Shown: positions 17,083 through 31,566 of the stretch, piece after piece | Layout of the letters: the number at the start of each line of letters is the position of its first letter | Numbering within the stretch: the stretch's first letter is position 1 | Assembly: GCF_035594125.1 (NCBI RefSeq) | Contig: NC_087168.1 | Coordinates: forward strand, 15,135,650-15,199,649 | Length of the DNA stretch: 64,000 bases | Direction: 5' to 3' | From: Scylla paramamosain | Lineage: Eukaryota; Arthropoda; Malacostraca; Decapoda; Portunidae | The notes under the pieces: model-generated | What the model saw: only the letters and a program-made list of their open reading frames with translations | Told to the model about the DNA's origin: nothing | The model's database searches: none | Translations under genes and position numbers: made by a program

Positions 17083-19663
17083 AGCATGTTAGTTAATCCT
17101 ATCCTGCGCTGGTTTGTGAGTTTGCTGCGGTGACGCGGTGCAGCAGTGAGTGAAATTTCGAATCATAATCACGTAGGGAGTGTTCACTGGGGAAACGTCA
17201 GTGACGGTATTTATATTATTTGAATTATTACTTGATAACGTGTCAACTTTTGCGTGTGTATGTGTGTGTGTGTGTGTGTTGGTGGAGGAGCAGAGTCAGG
17301 TGGCGCTTGGCAGGGCGAGCGGCTGGCTGCAGTGTTTTGGCCGGCGCTGGTCAGTCTTGCCCCACACACTCTGGTAATAAGTGTTTCCGTATTCCCGTCT
17401 TCTTCTCCCTGTACCAAGCACCGCCACGCATCCCCAGAGAGCCACAAGTACGTAAGGTGAGCCCAGCGGTTCCAGCCTACCCTCAATCAGCCTTACTGCC
17501 TTCCCAGCACCACCTTCCTGCTCCCTGTAGTGTCTAGTAGCGGTTTATTAAAGTTTTTGTTCGGTATTTAGGTATTTTATGGGGTTATTTATTTATTTTT
17601 AGGTTTTGTTTACGTCTGAGTCTGGAAACAGCTGGAAATTTATGCGAATATTGAAGAATCGTCAATATGTAAACAAGCCGTCAGCGGAGGTACAGGCAGG
17701 TCGTCAGTGTATTCAGTCATTATTTGCTTCATCTCTCGCTTATTGTAAGGCTAACATGTCACAAGATAGAGTCACTTGTCTAGCGTTCATATCCGCTGGT
17801 GAGATATATCCGCCATTGCCTAGTTTTGGTGTCACGAAGCAATAAATAAGGCAACATGGCCGCCGGCTCCTCCACTGAGGTCGGGGCCGAGGATCTGTTC
17901 CGGCCTGTGGGTTCCAATATTTTTTCTATATTTTCCTTAATTAATTTATTTGGCTTTTATAGTAAGTTTTTATGGTTTGTAAAAATATTTCGTTGCTGTT
18001 GAAGTGTTTTTCTTGCTTCAGTGAAGTAAATGGGCTGAATTTTCTGCAGTTTTTTAACGTAAATATAGGGCCGTTTTCACGGTTATTTTTACCCCCCCTC
18101 GGTTCTTGGCTTTTTTATTTGAGGCTGTAGTGAAGGTTTTATTACTTTAAAAAATCGTTTATGATTTTTAAAATGTTTTGCGTTCCTGCTGAGTTGAGTA
18201 TGTGCATTTTGCAATGGTTTTTAATTCCGTTAAAAGTGGTGATTTGGCCATTTTTTACATTCTTTATTTCTCTATTTCATGTTGTAACTAACTTTGCATT
18301 GTTTGAAAAAATAGTTCAGATTTTTTAAAATGTTTTTTTAATGGTGCAAAGTGAAATGGGCGGATTTTTGAATGGTTTTAATGGTGTCAAAGGTTCCAAC
18401 ACTTTTTCCATATTTCTGTTCATATTTCTTTACAACTACTCAGGCTGGAGATGTTTTGATATTGTGAATATTAATTAAAGTAATTGTCAATTCAGAAAAT
18501 ATAATGCATTCCAGCCTAGCTTCATTTTTTCTAGGGGTCAATTTTAAAATAAAATACGTTACGTACGTAGGCCAGCGGCTGGGCCTGTGACGTCATCAAC
18601 GATCGCGGAATTGCCCGGCTCCAGTGTCTCTTGGTCAATATTTACAGTAATTTCCAGTGTTTTCCAGGTATTTCCAGCTGTTTATAAACTCAGGTACGTA
18701 GATATTAGTAGTAGAAGGAGGAAAATAAGAAAAATGGAGGAGGAGGAGGAAGAAATAAGGAAAAACGGAGTAAAAGTAGGAGGAGGCAAAACATATAAAT
18801 GTTAAGAAGACAATCTTTAGCTTAGTTTCCCTTCCTGTGCTGCCGTTCTTTGTAATATTTGGTGTGTTTTGGGTTATTTAAGTATATGTTGGGTGTATTT
18901 AAGAGTGTTGTGGGTGTTTTGAGTGTGTCTTAGGTGTGTTTTGGGTGTATATTAGCTGTTATCAGTGTATTTTGGGTGAATTTAGGATGTTTAAGTGTAG
19001 TTAGGTTGGTTTTAAGTGTATTTTACGTGTTTTGAGTGTTGTGGAATGTTTTGAGTGTATAGTGGAGTGCTTTGGTGTGTTTGTGTGTATATATAGGTGG
19101 TGCAATTGTGTCTTGGGTATATTTTGGGTGTTTTAAGTATTTTGGCTGAGTTTGGGTGTGTGCAGGGTCTTTTGGGTGTATTTGAGTGTGTGTGGGGATG
19201 TTCTGGGTGCGTTTGGGTGTGTGCAGGCCGTATTCTGTGGTGATGTGGGTGTTATGGATGATTTAAGCGTCTTTTGCGTGTGTTTGGATGAGCTTTGTGG
19301 GTATTTTGGGGTGTTTTGGGTGTGTTTTGGGTGTTTTGAGTGTGTTTGAGTGAGTTTTGTGAGTATTTTGGTGTATTGAGAGTGTTTTGAGTGTGTTTTG
19401 GATGTTTTGAGTGTGTTTGTTTGAGTTTTGCGGGTATTTTGGTGCATTTTAGATGTGTTTTGGAGTGTTGATGAGTGAGTTTTGTGGGTATTTTGGGGTG
19501 TTGAGTGTGTTTTGAGTGTGTTTTGGATGTTTTGAGTGTGTTTTGGATGTTTTGATTGTGTTTTGGGTGTGTTTGGGTGAGTTTTGCGCTCTCTCCTTCC
19601 TAGGGACTTAGAAAGTGCAGGACATTTTTTTTGTTTATAAAGTGTTTTATAAAGTGCAACTAC

Positions 19664-19762
<99 letters not shown>

Positions 19763-19773
19763 ACTAGGAATAA

Positions 19774-19809
<36 letters not shown>

Positions 19810-20512
19810 AGTGCACTCATAAACATTCAAATTTCACGGACTGTTTCAATAACTAGGAAGGAGAGAGGGCGAGAGAAGACTTGCTATACTAAGACTAACA
19901 TTTCTCCTAATATTACAGTGTGCAGAGCTTGGAATACCACACGGAAGGGGGTGAAGGAGCCTTGGGAATCCCTGAAGGAGGGAGAGCGAAGGAGGGAGGC
20001 TTGGAGGTGAAGGAAATGCAGAAAATTCCTCTAATATTGAACGCTTCTCTGCTCAGACCATCCTTCATTGAATATTTGAGCTGAGGCTTCGAGATACGAG
20101 GTGAGAATCCATTTTTTAGTGTTTCAAGGCAGTTTTAAGTGTTTGTAGGTGGTTTTAGGCTGTTTTAATTTTGTCTTGAGTATTGTTGGTTTGTGGAAGG
20201 AAGGAGAAAGCTTAAATACAGTAATAAGGCCCGGAAAAAACCTTAAATTATTTTAAAATTATCCTAGCGTTTATTAAGGTGTTTTAAGTATTTTAGGTCA
20301 CCAGAAGAAAGGAAGCTTAAATTTAATACTAGGATAAGGAAAAAGCTTATTTCTTGCATTAGGAAGAGAGAAAAGCTTGATATTACCTCCTCAACGCCTC
20401 CCCCCTCTCAGTGAGCCAGGTGACCCCCAGAACAGCGCCAGCCTGCCTACTGTGGTGTGGCAGGCTTGAACGTCCCCCTCCCTCCTCTTTCTCCTCCTCT
20501 TCCTCCCCTTTC

Positions 20513-20544
<32 letters not shown>

Positions 20545-21622
20545 TTCCAGCAAAGAGGAGACGTTTGATGAGCGGGTGGACAGGTTAATGGTGTTGTTGT
20601 TGTTGTTGTTGTTGTTGTTGTCGTGGTGGTGGTGGTGGTGGTGGTTGTTCGTCTGTCTGTCTCTCTGTTATGGGTGTTTCAAGTATGTTTTGGGTGTATT
20701 TAGGAGTGTTTTCAATAACTAGGAAGGAGAGAGGGCGAGAGAAGACTTGACATACTAAGACTAACATTTCTCCTAATATTACAGTGTGCAGAGCTTGGGA
20801 TACCACACGGAGGGGGGTGAAGGAGCCTTGGGGATGCCTGAAGGAGGGAGGCTTTGAGGTGAAGAAAATGCAGAAAATTCCTCTAATACTGAATGCTTCT
20901 CTGCTCAGACCTTCCTTCATTGAATATTTGAGCTGAGGCTTCGAGATACGAGGTGACAATCCGTTTTTTAGTGTTTCAAGGCAGTTTTAAGTATTTGTAG
21001 GTGTTTTAAGGCTGTTTTAATGTTGTCTTGAGTATTGTAGGTTTGTGGAAGGAAGGAGAAAGCTGAAATACAGTAATAAGGCCTGTCTGTCTCTCTGTTA
21101 TGGGTGTTTCAAGTGTGTTTTGGGTGTATTTAGGAGTGTTGCGGGTGTTTTGAGTGTGTCTTTGGTGTGTTTAGGAGTAGTATGGGTGTATATTAACTCT
21201 TATCAGTGTTTTGGGTGAATTTTGGGTGTTTAAGTGTAGTTTACGATGTTTTGAGTGTTGTGGGGAGTTTTGATGCGTTTGGGAATATACTGAGGTGTTG
21301 TGAGTTGTTTTCAGTTTTTTTTGGTGTATTTTGGGTGAGTTTTGGTGTGTTGGATGAGTTTTGTGAATATTTTGTGGTGTTCTGGGTGTGTTTTGTGTGT
21401 TTTGAGTGTGTTTGGGTGAGTTTTGTGGGTATTTTGGTGTGGTTGAGAGTGTTTTGGGTGTGTTTTGGATGTGTTGAGTGTATTTTGGATGTTTTGAGTG
21501 TGTTTTGGATGTGTTGAGTGTTTTTTGGATGTTTTTGGGCGAGTTTTGCGCTCTCTCTTTCCTAGGGACTCAGAAAGTGCAGGACATTTCAATGTTTATG
21601 AAGTGTTTTATAAAGTGGAACT

Positions 21623-21707
<85 letters not shown>

Positions 21708-22680
21708 ACTACCAATAACACACACACACAGACACACACACCAATGCACTCATAAATATTCAAATTTCCCGCTCTTTTTCAATCCCTAGGAAGGAGAGAG
21801 GGCGAGAGAAGACTTGACATCCTAAGACTAATATTTCTTCTAATATTACAGGGTGCAGAGCTTGGGATACCACACGGAGGGGGTGAAGGAGCCTTGGGGA
21901 TGCCTGAAGTAGGGGGTAGTGAAGGAGGGAGGCCTGGAGGTGAAGGAAATGCAGAAAATTCCTTCAATACTGAGCGCTTCTCTGGTTAGACTTCACTGAA
22001 TATTTCGACTGAGGCTTCGAGATACGAGATGAGAATTATTTTTTTAGTGTTTGAAGGCAGTTTTACGTGGTTATAGGTGTTTTTAGGCTGCTTTAATGTT
22101 GTTGTGAGTATTTTAGGTTTGTTGAAGGAAGGAGAAAGCTTAAATACAGTTATAACGCCGAAAAAAGGCTTAAATTGAGAGTTTTAAAGTCAGCCTAGCG
22201 TTTATTAAAGTGTTTTAAGTATTTTAAGTTACCAGAAGAGAGGAAGCTTAAATTTAATATTACGATAAGGAAAAAGCTTATTTCATGCGTTAGGAAGAAA
22301 GAAAAGGTTAACATTATTGACACTTTATCAATTTCTTTCGATTTTATATTCAGTTTATTTATTGATCGTTATCTTTTAATTTCATTTCTTTATTTTCTTT
22401 ATTTTTCGCTCGTTTTCATAATAGGAGTGTTTAATTTTATATATATTTTTCATTTTCTTTTCACTTCTTGGACTTAATATCCAGTTTATTTATTTATTAT
22501 TACTTGTAAGTGTGTCTAAACACTTGCAAAGATAATTTATTTATTTATTTATTGATTTTTATTTTCAGTCAGTTTGTTTTTTTGTAATGAAAACTTATTT
22601 GATCTATATTTCCTTTTTCTGTTACTTGTTCGTGCCAGAGGTGACAATAAACATAAAAATTATTACTGCTTTTAATCCCA

Positions 22681-22747
<67 letters not shown>

Positions 22748-22803
22748 GCAGACACTCAAATGCACATCAATGATTTCAACACTTTCCATTATGAGACGAA
22801 AAG
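16381..22803 (+). repeat. Macrosatellite unit U2 (short, single-cassette unit)
   Basis: Minisatellite A 16381-16787, (CT)n 16788-16836, (GA)n 17051-17078, core 17079-17998, CRE 18588-18595, minisatellite B 18857-19590, (GA)n 19664-19760, t1 19919-20100, K about 20400-20590, t2 20785-20952, minisatellite 21090-21550, (GA)n 21627-21704, t3 21852-22028, tail to 22690. It has only one t1-K-t2 cassette, which explains why it is about 1.6-2 kb shorter than its neighbours. Confidence 0.9.
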
Positions 22804-23216
22804 ATTTTGAGTGTATTTGAGTGTGTGGGGTGTTTTGGGTGTGTATGAAATCTTTTGAGTGTGTGTGGAGGTGTTTTGGGTGTGTATGGAGTCTTTTGAG
22901 TGTATTTGAGTGTGTGCTGTGTGTTTCGGGTGTGTATTGAGTCTCTTGAGTGTATTTGAGTATGTGGGAGGTGTTTTGGGTGTGTATGGGGTCTTTTGAG
23001 AGTGTGGGGGGTGTTCTGGGTGTTTGCGGGGTGTTTTGAGTGTATTTGAGTGTAGGGGATGTTTTGGGTGTGTATGGATTTTTTTTTTAGTGTATTTGAG
23101 AGTGTGTGGGGATGTTTTGGGTGTGTACAGGGTCTTTTTAGTGTATTTAAGTGTGTTGGGGTGTTTTGGGTGTATTTTGGTGTGTGCGGGATGTACTCTG
23201 TGTTAATGGTTGTTTT

Positions 23217-23280
<64 letters not shown>

Positions 23281-26094
23281 AGTTACATGGATTTTCAAGT
23301 ATGTTTTTACGGTTCCACTGACAGATTAACATTTCTACAATACTAACACGAGAAATATGCTTTTAAAACCCTCTAGTCGATCTGACACAGGTTTTTAATG
23401 GTATTTTTACGGTTCTAGTTAAGTCTAGTTAATAAGATAAACGCTTTTGAAAACCCTGCTAATTATCTTTCTGACATTAGGAAACAGTCGTAGAGAGAGA
23501 GAAAGAGAGAGAGTAGAAGCATGTTAGTTAATCCTATCCTGCGCTGGTTCGTGAGTTTGCTGCGGTGACGTGGTGCAGCAGTGAGTGAAATTTCGAATCA
23601 TAATCACATAGGGAGTGTTCACTGGGGAAACGTCAGTGACGGTATTTATATTATTTGAATTATTACTTGATAACGTGTCAACTTTTGCGTGTGTATGTGT
23701 GTGTGTGTGTGTTGGTGGAGGAGCAGAGTCAGGTGGCGCTTGGCAAGGCGAGCGGCTGGCTGCAGTGTTTTGGCCGGCGCTGGTCAGTCTTGCCCCACAC
23801 ACTTTGGTAATAAGTGTTTCCGTATTCCCGGCTTCTTCTCCCTGTACCAAGCACCGCCACGCATCCCCAGAGAGCCACAAGTACGTAAGGTGAGCCCAGC
23901 GGTTCCAGCCTTCCCTCATTCAGCCTTACTGCCTTCCCAGCACCACCTTCCTGCTCCCTGTAGTGTCTAGTAGCGGTTTATTAAGGTTTTTGTTCGGTAT
24001 TTAGGTATTTTATGGGGTTATTTATTTATTTTTAGGTTTTGTTTACGTCTGAGTCTGGAAACAGCTGGAAATTTATGCGAATATTGAAGAATCGTCAATA
24101 TGTAAACAAGCCGTCAGCGGAGGTACAGGCATGTCGTCAGTGTATTCAGTCATTATTTGCTTCGTCTCTCGCTTATTGTAAGGCTAACATGTCACAAGAT
24201 AGAGTCACTTGTCTAGCGTTCATATCCGCTGGTGAGATATATCCGCCATTGCCTAGTTTTGGTGTCACGAAGCAATAAATAAGGCAACATGGCCGCCGGC
24301 TCCTCCACTGAGGTCGGGGCCGAGGATCTGTTCCGGCCTGTGGTTCCAATATTTTTTCTATATTTTCCTTAATTAATTTATTTGGCTTTTATAGTAAGTT
24401 TTTATGGTTTGTAAAAATATTTCGTTGCTGTTGAAGTGTTTTTCTTGCTTCAGTGAAGTAAATGGGCTGAATTTTCTGCAGTTTTTTAACGTAAATATAG
24501 GGCCGTTTTCACGGTTATTTTTACCCCCCCCTCGGTTCTTGGCTTTTTTATTTGAGGCTGTAGTGAAGGTTTTATTATTTTAAAAAATCGTTTATGATTT
24601 TTAAAATGTTTTGCGTTCCTGCTGAGTTGAGTATGTGCATTTTGCAATGGTTTTTAATTCCGTTAAAAGTGGTGATTTGGCCATTTTTTACATTCTTTAT
24701 TTCTCTATTTCATGTTGTAACTAACTTTGCATTGTTTGAAAAAATAGTTCAGATTTTTTAAAATGTTTTTTTAATGGTGCAAAGTGAAATGGGCGGATTT
24801 TTGAATGGTTTTAATGGTGTCAAAGGTTCCAACACTTTTTCCATATTTCTGTTCATATTTCTTTACAACTACTCAGGCTGGAGATGTTTTGATATTGTGA
24901 ATATTAATTAAAGTAATTGTCAATTCAGAAAATATAATGCATTCCAGCCTAGCTTCATTTTTTCTAGGGGTCAATTTTAAAATAAAATACGTTACGTACG
25001 TAGGCCAGCGGCTGGGCCTGTGACGTCATCAACGATCGCGGAATTGCCCGGCTCCAGTGTCTCTTGGTCAATATTTACAGTAATTTCCAGTGTTTTCCAG
25101 GTATTTCCAGCTGTTTATAAACTCAGGTACGTAGATATTAGTAGTAGAAGGAGGAAAATAAGAGAAATGGAGGAGGAGGAGGAAGAAATAAGGAAAAACG
25201 GAGTAAAAGTAGGAGGAGGCAAAACATATAAATGTTAAGAAGACAATCTTTAGCTTAGTTTCCCTTCCTGTGCTGCCGTTCTTTGTAATATTTGGTGTGT
25301 TTTGGGTGATTTAAGTATATGTTGGGTGTATTTAAGAGTGTTGTGTGTGTTTTGAGTGTGTCTTAGGTGTGTTTTGGGTGTATATTAGCTGTTATCAGTG
25401 TATTTTGGGTGAATTTAGGATGTTTAAGTGTAGTTAGGTTGGTTTTAAGTGTATTTTACGTGTTTTGAGTGTTGTGGAATGTTTTGAGTGTATAGTGGAG
25501 TGCTTTGGTGTGTTTGTGTGTATATATAGGTGGTGCAATTGTGTCTTGGGTATATTTTGGGTGTTTTAAGTATTTTGGCTGAGTTTGGGTGTGTGCAGGG
25601 TCTTTTGGGTGTATTTGAGTGTGTGTGGGGATGTTCTGGGTGCGTTTGGGTGTGTGCAGGCCGTATTCTGTGGTGATGTGGGTGTTATGGATGATTTAAG
25701 CGTCTTTTGCGTGTGTTTGGATGAGTTTTGTGGGTATTTTGGGGTGTTTTGGGTGTGTTTTGGGTGTTTTGAGTGTGTTTGAGTGAGTTTTGTGGGTATT
25801 TTGGTGTATTGAGTGTGTTTTGAGTGTGTTTTGGATGTTTTGAGTGTGTTTGTTTGAGTTTTGCGGGTATTTTGGTGCATTTTAGATGTGTTTTGGAGTG
25901 TTGATGAGTGAGTTTTGTGGGTATTTTGGGGTGTTGAGTGTGTTTTGAGTGTGTTTTGGATGTTTTGAGTGTGTTTTGGATGTTTTGATTGTGTTTTGGG
26001 TGTGTTTGGGTGAGTTTTGCGCTTTCTCCTTCCTAGGGACTTAGAAAGTGCAGGACATTTTTTTTGTTTATAAAGTGTTTTATAAAGTGCAACT

Positions 26095-26189
<95 letters not shown>

Positions 26190-26202
26190 ACTAGGAATAA
26201 GA

Positions 26203-26237
<35 letters not shown>

Positions 26238-26949
26238 AGTGCACTCATAAACATTCAAATTTCACGGACTTTTTCAATAACTAGGAAGGAGAGAGGGCGA
26301 GAGAAGACTTGCTATACTAAGACTAACATTTCTCCTAATATTACAGTGTGCAGAGCTTGGAATACCACACGGAGGGGGGTGAAGGAGCCTTGGGAATCCC
26401 TGAAGGAGGGAGAGCGAAGGAGGGAGGCTTGGAGGTGAAGGAAATGCAGAAAATTCCTCTAATATTGAACGCTTCTCTGCTCAGACCATCCTTCATTGAA
26501 TATTTGAGCTGAGGCTTCGAGATACGAGGTGAGAATCCATTTTTTAGTGTTTCAAGGCAGTTTTAAGTGTTTGTAGGTGGTTTTAGGCTGTTTTAATTTT
26601 GTCTTGAGTATTGTTGGTTTGTGGAAGGAAGGAGAAAGCTTAAATACAGTAATAAGGCCCGGAAAAAACCTTAAATTATTATAAAATTATCCTAGCGTTT
26701 ATTAAGGTGTTTTAAGTATTTTAGGTCACAGAAGAAAGGAAGCTTAAATTTAATACTAGGATAAGGAAAAAGCTTATTTCTTGCATTAGGAAGAGAGAAA
26801 AGCTTGATATTACCTCCTCAACGCCTCCCCCCTCTCAGTGAGCCAGGTGACCCCCAGAACAGCGCCAGCCTGCCTACTGTGGTGTGGCAGGCTTGAACGT
26901 CCCCCTCCCTCCCTCTTCCTCCTCTTTCTCCTCCTCTTCCTCCCCTTTC

Positions 26950-26981
<32 letters not shown>

Positions 26982-27028
26982 TTCCAGCAAAGAGGAGACG
27001 TTTGATGAGCGGGTGGACAGATTAATGG

Positions 27029-27067
<39 letters not shown>

Positions 27068-27715
27068 CGTGGTGGTGGTGGTGGTGGTGGTTGTTCGTCT
27101 GTCTGTCTCTCTGTTATGGGTGTTTCAAGTATGTTTTGGGTGTATTTAGGAGTGTTTTCAATAACTAGGAAGGAGAGAGGGCGAGAGAAGACTTGACATA
27201 CTAAGACTAACATTTCTCCTAATATTACAGTGTGCAGAGCTTGGGATACCACACGGAGGGGGGTGAAGGAGCCTTGGGGATGCCTGAAGGAGGGAGGCTT
27301 GGAGGTGAAGAAAATGCAGAAAATTCCTCTAATACTGAATGCTTCTCTGCTCAGACCTTCCTTCATTGAATATTTGAGCTGAGGCTTCGAGATACGAGGT
27401 GACAATCCGTTGTTTAGTGTTTCAAGGCAGTTTTAAGTATTTGTAGATGTTTTAAGGCTGTTTTAATGTTGTCTTGAGTATTGTAGGTTTGTGGAAGGAA
27501 GGAGAAAGCTGAAATACAGTAATAAGGCCTGTCTGTCTCTCTGTTATGGGTGTTTCAAGTGTGTTTTGGGTGTATTTAGGAGTGTTGCGGGTGTTTTGAG
27601 TGTGTCTTTGGTGTGTTTAGGAGTAGTATGGGTGTATATTAGCTCTTCTCTTTCCTAGGGACTCAGAAAGTGCAGGACATTTCAATGTTTATGAAGTGTT
27701 TTATAAAGTGCAACT

Positions 27716-27794
<79 letters not shown>

Positions 27795-28545
27795 ACTAGG
27801 AATAAGACACACACACACACACACACACACCAGTGCACTCATAAACATTCAAATTTCACGGACTTTTTCAATAACTAGGAAGGAGAGAGGGCGAGAGAAG
27901 ACTTGCTATACTAAGACTAACATTTCTCCTAATATTACAGTGTGCAGAGCTTGGAATACCACACGGAGGGGGGTGAAGGAGCCTTGGGAATCCCTGAAGG
28001 AGGGAGAGCGAAGGAGGGAGGCTTGGAGGTGAAGGAAATGCAGAAAATTCCTCTAATATTGAACGCTTCTCTGCTCAGACCACCCTTCATTGAATATTTG
28101 AGCTGAGGCTTCGAGATACGAGGTGAGAATCCATTTTTTAGTGTTTCAAGGCAGTTTTAAGTGTTTGTAGGTGGTTTTAGGCTGTTTTAATTTTGTCTTG
28201 AGTATTGTTGGTTTGTGGAAGGAAGGAGAAAGCTTAAATACAGTAATAAGGCCCGGAAAAAAGCTTAAATTATTTTAAAATTATCCTAGCGTTTATTAAG
28301 GTGTTTTAAGTATTTTAGGTCACCAGAAGAAAGGAAGCTTAAATTTAATACTAGGATAAGGAAAAAGCTTATTTCTTGCATTAGGAAGAGAGAAAAGCTT
28401 GATATTACCTCCTCAACGCCTCCCCCCTCTCAGTGAGCCAGGTGACACCCCAGAACAGCGCCAGCCTGCCTACTGTGGTGTGGCAGGCTTGAACGTCCCC
28501 CTCCCTCCCTCTTCCTCCTCTTTCTCCTCCTCTTCCTCCCCTTTC

Positions 28546-28577
<32 letters not shown>

Positions 28578-29657
28578 TTCCAGCAAAGAGGAGACGTTTG
28601 ATGAGCGGGTGGACAGGTTAATGGTGTTGTTGTTGTTGTTGTTGTTGTTGTCGTGGTGGTGGTGGTGGTGGTGGTGGTTGTTCGTCTGTCTGTCTCTCTG
28701 TTATGGGTGTTTCAAGTATGTTTTGGGTGTATTTAGGAGTGTTTTCAATAACTAGGAAGGAGAGAGGGCGAGAGAAGACTTGACATACTAAGACTAACAT
28801 TTCTCCTAATATTACAGTGTGCAGAGCTTGGGATACCACACGGAGGGGGGTGAAGGAGCCTTGGGGATGCCTGAAGGAGGGAGGCTTGGAGGTGAAGGAA
28901 ATGCAGAAAATTCCTCTAATACTGAATGCTTCTCTGCTCAGACCTTCCTTCATTGAATATTTGAGCTGAGGCTTCGAGATACGAGGTGACAATCCGTTTT
29001 TTAGTGTTTCAAGGCAGTTTTAAGTATTTGTAGGTGTTTTAAGGCTGTTTTAATGTTGTCTTGAGTATTGTAGGTTTGTGGAAGGAAGGAGAAAGCTGAA
29101 ATACAGTAATAAGGCCTGTCTGTCTCTCTGTTATGGGTGTTTCAAGTGTGTTTTGGGTGTATTTAGGAGTGTTGCGGGTGTTTTGAGTGTGTCTTTGGTG
29201 TGTTTAGGAGTAGTATGGGTGTATATTAGCTCTTATCAGTGTTTTGGGTGAATTTTGGGTGTTTAAGTGTAGTTTACGATGTTTTGAGTGTTGTGGGGAG
29301 TTTTGATGCGTTTGGGAATATACTGAGGTGTTGTGAGTGTGTTTTCATTTTTTTTTTTGGTGTATTTTGGGTGAGTTTTGGTGTGTTGGATGAGTTTTGT
29401 GAATATTTTGTGGTGTTCTGGGTGTGTTTTGTGTGTTTTGAGTGTGTTTGGGTGAGTTTTGTGGGTATTTTGGTGTGTTGAGTGTGTTTTGGGTGTGTTT
29501 TGGATGTGTTGAGTGTGTTTTGGATGTTTTGAGTGTGTTTTGGATGTGTTGAGTGTCTTTTGGATGTTTTTGGGCGAGTTTTGCGCTCTCTCTTTCCTAG
29601 GGACTCAGAAAGTGCAGGACATTTCAATGTTTATGAAGTGTTTTATAAAGTGCAACT

Positions 29658-29756
<99 letters not shown>

Positions 29757-30731
29757 ACTAGCAATAACACACACACACAGACACACACACCAATGCACTC
29801 ATAAATATTAAAATTTCCCGCTCTTTTTCAATCCCTAGGAAGGAGAGAGGGCGAGAGAAGACTTGACATCCTAAGACTAACATTTCTTCTAATATTACAG
29901 GGTGCAGAGCTTGGGATACCACACGGAGGGGGTGAAGGAGCCTTGGGGATGCCTGAAGTAGGGGCAGTGAAGGAGGGAGGCCTGGAGGTGAAGGAAATGC
30001 AGAAAATTCCTTCAATACTGAGCGCTTCTCTGGTTAGACTTCACTGAATATTTCGACTGAGGCTTCGAGATACGAGATGAGAATTATTTTTTTAGTGTTT
30101 GAAGGCAGTTTTACGTGGTTATAGGTGTTTTTAGGCTGCTTTAATGTTGTTTTGAGTATTTTAGGTTTGTTGAAGGAAGGAGAAAGCTTAAATACAGTTA
30201 TAACGCCGAAAAAAGGCTTAAATTGAGAGTTTTAAAGTCAGCCTAGCGTTTATTAAAGTGTTTTAAGTATTTTAAGTTACCAGAAGAGAGGAAGCTTAAA
30301 TTTAATATTACGATAAGGAAAAAGCTTATTTCATGCGTTAGGAAGAAAGAAAAGGTTAACATTATTGACACTTTATCAATTTCTTTCGATTTTATATTCA
30401 GTTTATTTATTGATCGTTATCTTTTAATTTCATTTCTTTATTTTCTTTATTTTTCGCTCGTTTTCATAATAGGAGTGTTTAATTTTATATATATTTTTCA
30501 TTTTCTTTTCACTTCTTGGACTTAATATCCAGTTTATTTATTTATTATTACTTGTAAGTGTGTCTAAACACTTGCAAAGATAATTTATTTATTTATTTAT
30601 TGATTTTTATTTTCAGTCAGTTTGTTTTTTTGTAATGAAAACTTGTTATTTGATCTATATTCCCTTTTTCTGTTACTTGTTCGTGCCAGAGGTGACAATA
30701 AACATTAAAATTATTACTGCTTTTAATCCCA

Positions 30732-30763
<32 letters not shown>

Positions 30764-30823
30764 CGCAGACACTCAAATGCACATCAATGATTTCAACACT
30801 TTCCATTATGAGACGAAAAGATT
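22804..30823 (+). repeat. Macrosatellite unit U3 (two cassettes)
   Basis: Minisatellite A 22804-23218, (CT)n 23219-23278, core 23514-24430, CRE 25021-25028, minisatellite B 25291-26025, (GA)n 26097-26187, cassette 1 (t1 26347-26528, t2 27231-27398), a shortened minisatellite and (GA)n at 27541-27792, cassette 2 (t1 27941-28122, t2 28818-28985), minisatellite 29120-29580, (GA)n to 29754, t3 29901-30076, tail. In cassette 1 most of the minisatellite is deleted (junction near 27645). One base is missing from the 48-codon frame near 24345, which breaks it. Confidence 0.9.
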
Positions 30824-31233
30824 TTGAGTGTATTTGAGTGTGTGGGGTGTTTTGGGTGTGTATGAAATCTTTTGAGTGTGTGTGGAGGTGTTTTGGGTGT
30901 GTATGGAGTCTTTTGAGTGTATTTGAGTGTGTGCTGTGTGTTTCGGGTGTGTATTGAGTCTCTTGAGTGTATTTGAGTGTGTGGGAGGTGTTTTGGGTGT
31001 GTATGGGGTCTTTTGAGAGTGTGGGGGGTGTTCTGGGTGTTTGCGGGGTGTTTTGAGTGTATTTGAGTGTGGGGGATGTTTTGGGTGTGTATGTTTTTTT
31101 TTTTTAGTGTATTTGAGAGTGTGTGGGGATGTTTTGGGTGTGTGCAGGGTCTTTTTAGTGTATTTAAGTGTGTTGGGGTGTTTTGGGTGTATTTTGGTGT
31201 GTGCGGGGTGTACTCTGTGTTAATGGTTGTTTT

Positions 31234-31315
<82 letters not shown>

Positions 31316-31526
31316 AGTTACATGGATTTTCAAGTATGTTTTTACGGTTCCACTGACAGATTAACATTTCTACAATACTAACACGAGAAATATGCTTTTA
31401 AAACCCTCTAGTCGATCTGACACAGGTTTTTAATGGTATTTTTACGGTTCTAGTTAAGTCTAGTTAATAAGATAAACGCTTTTGAAAACCCTGCTAATTA
31501 TCTTTCTGACATTAGGAAACAGTCGT

Positions 31527-31566
<40 letters not shown>
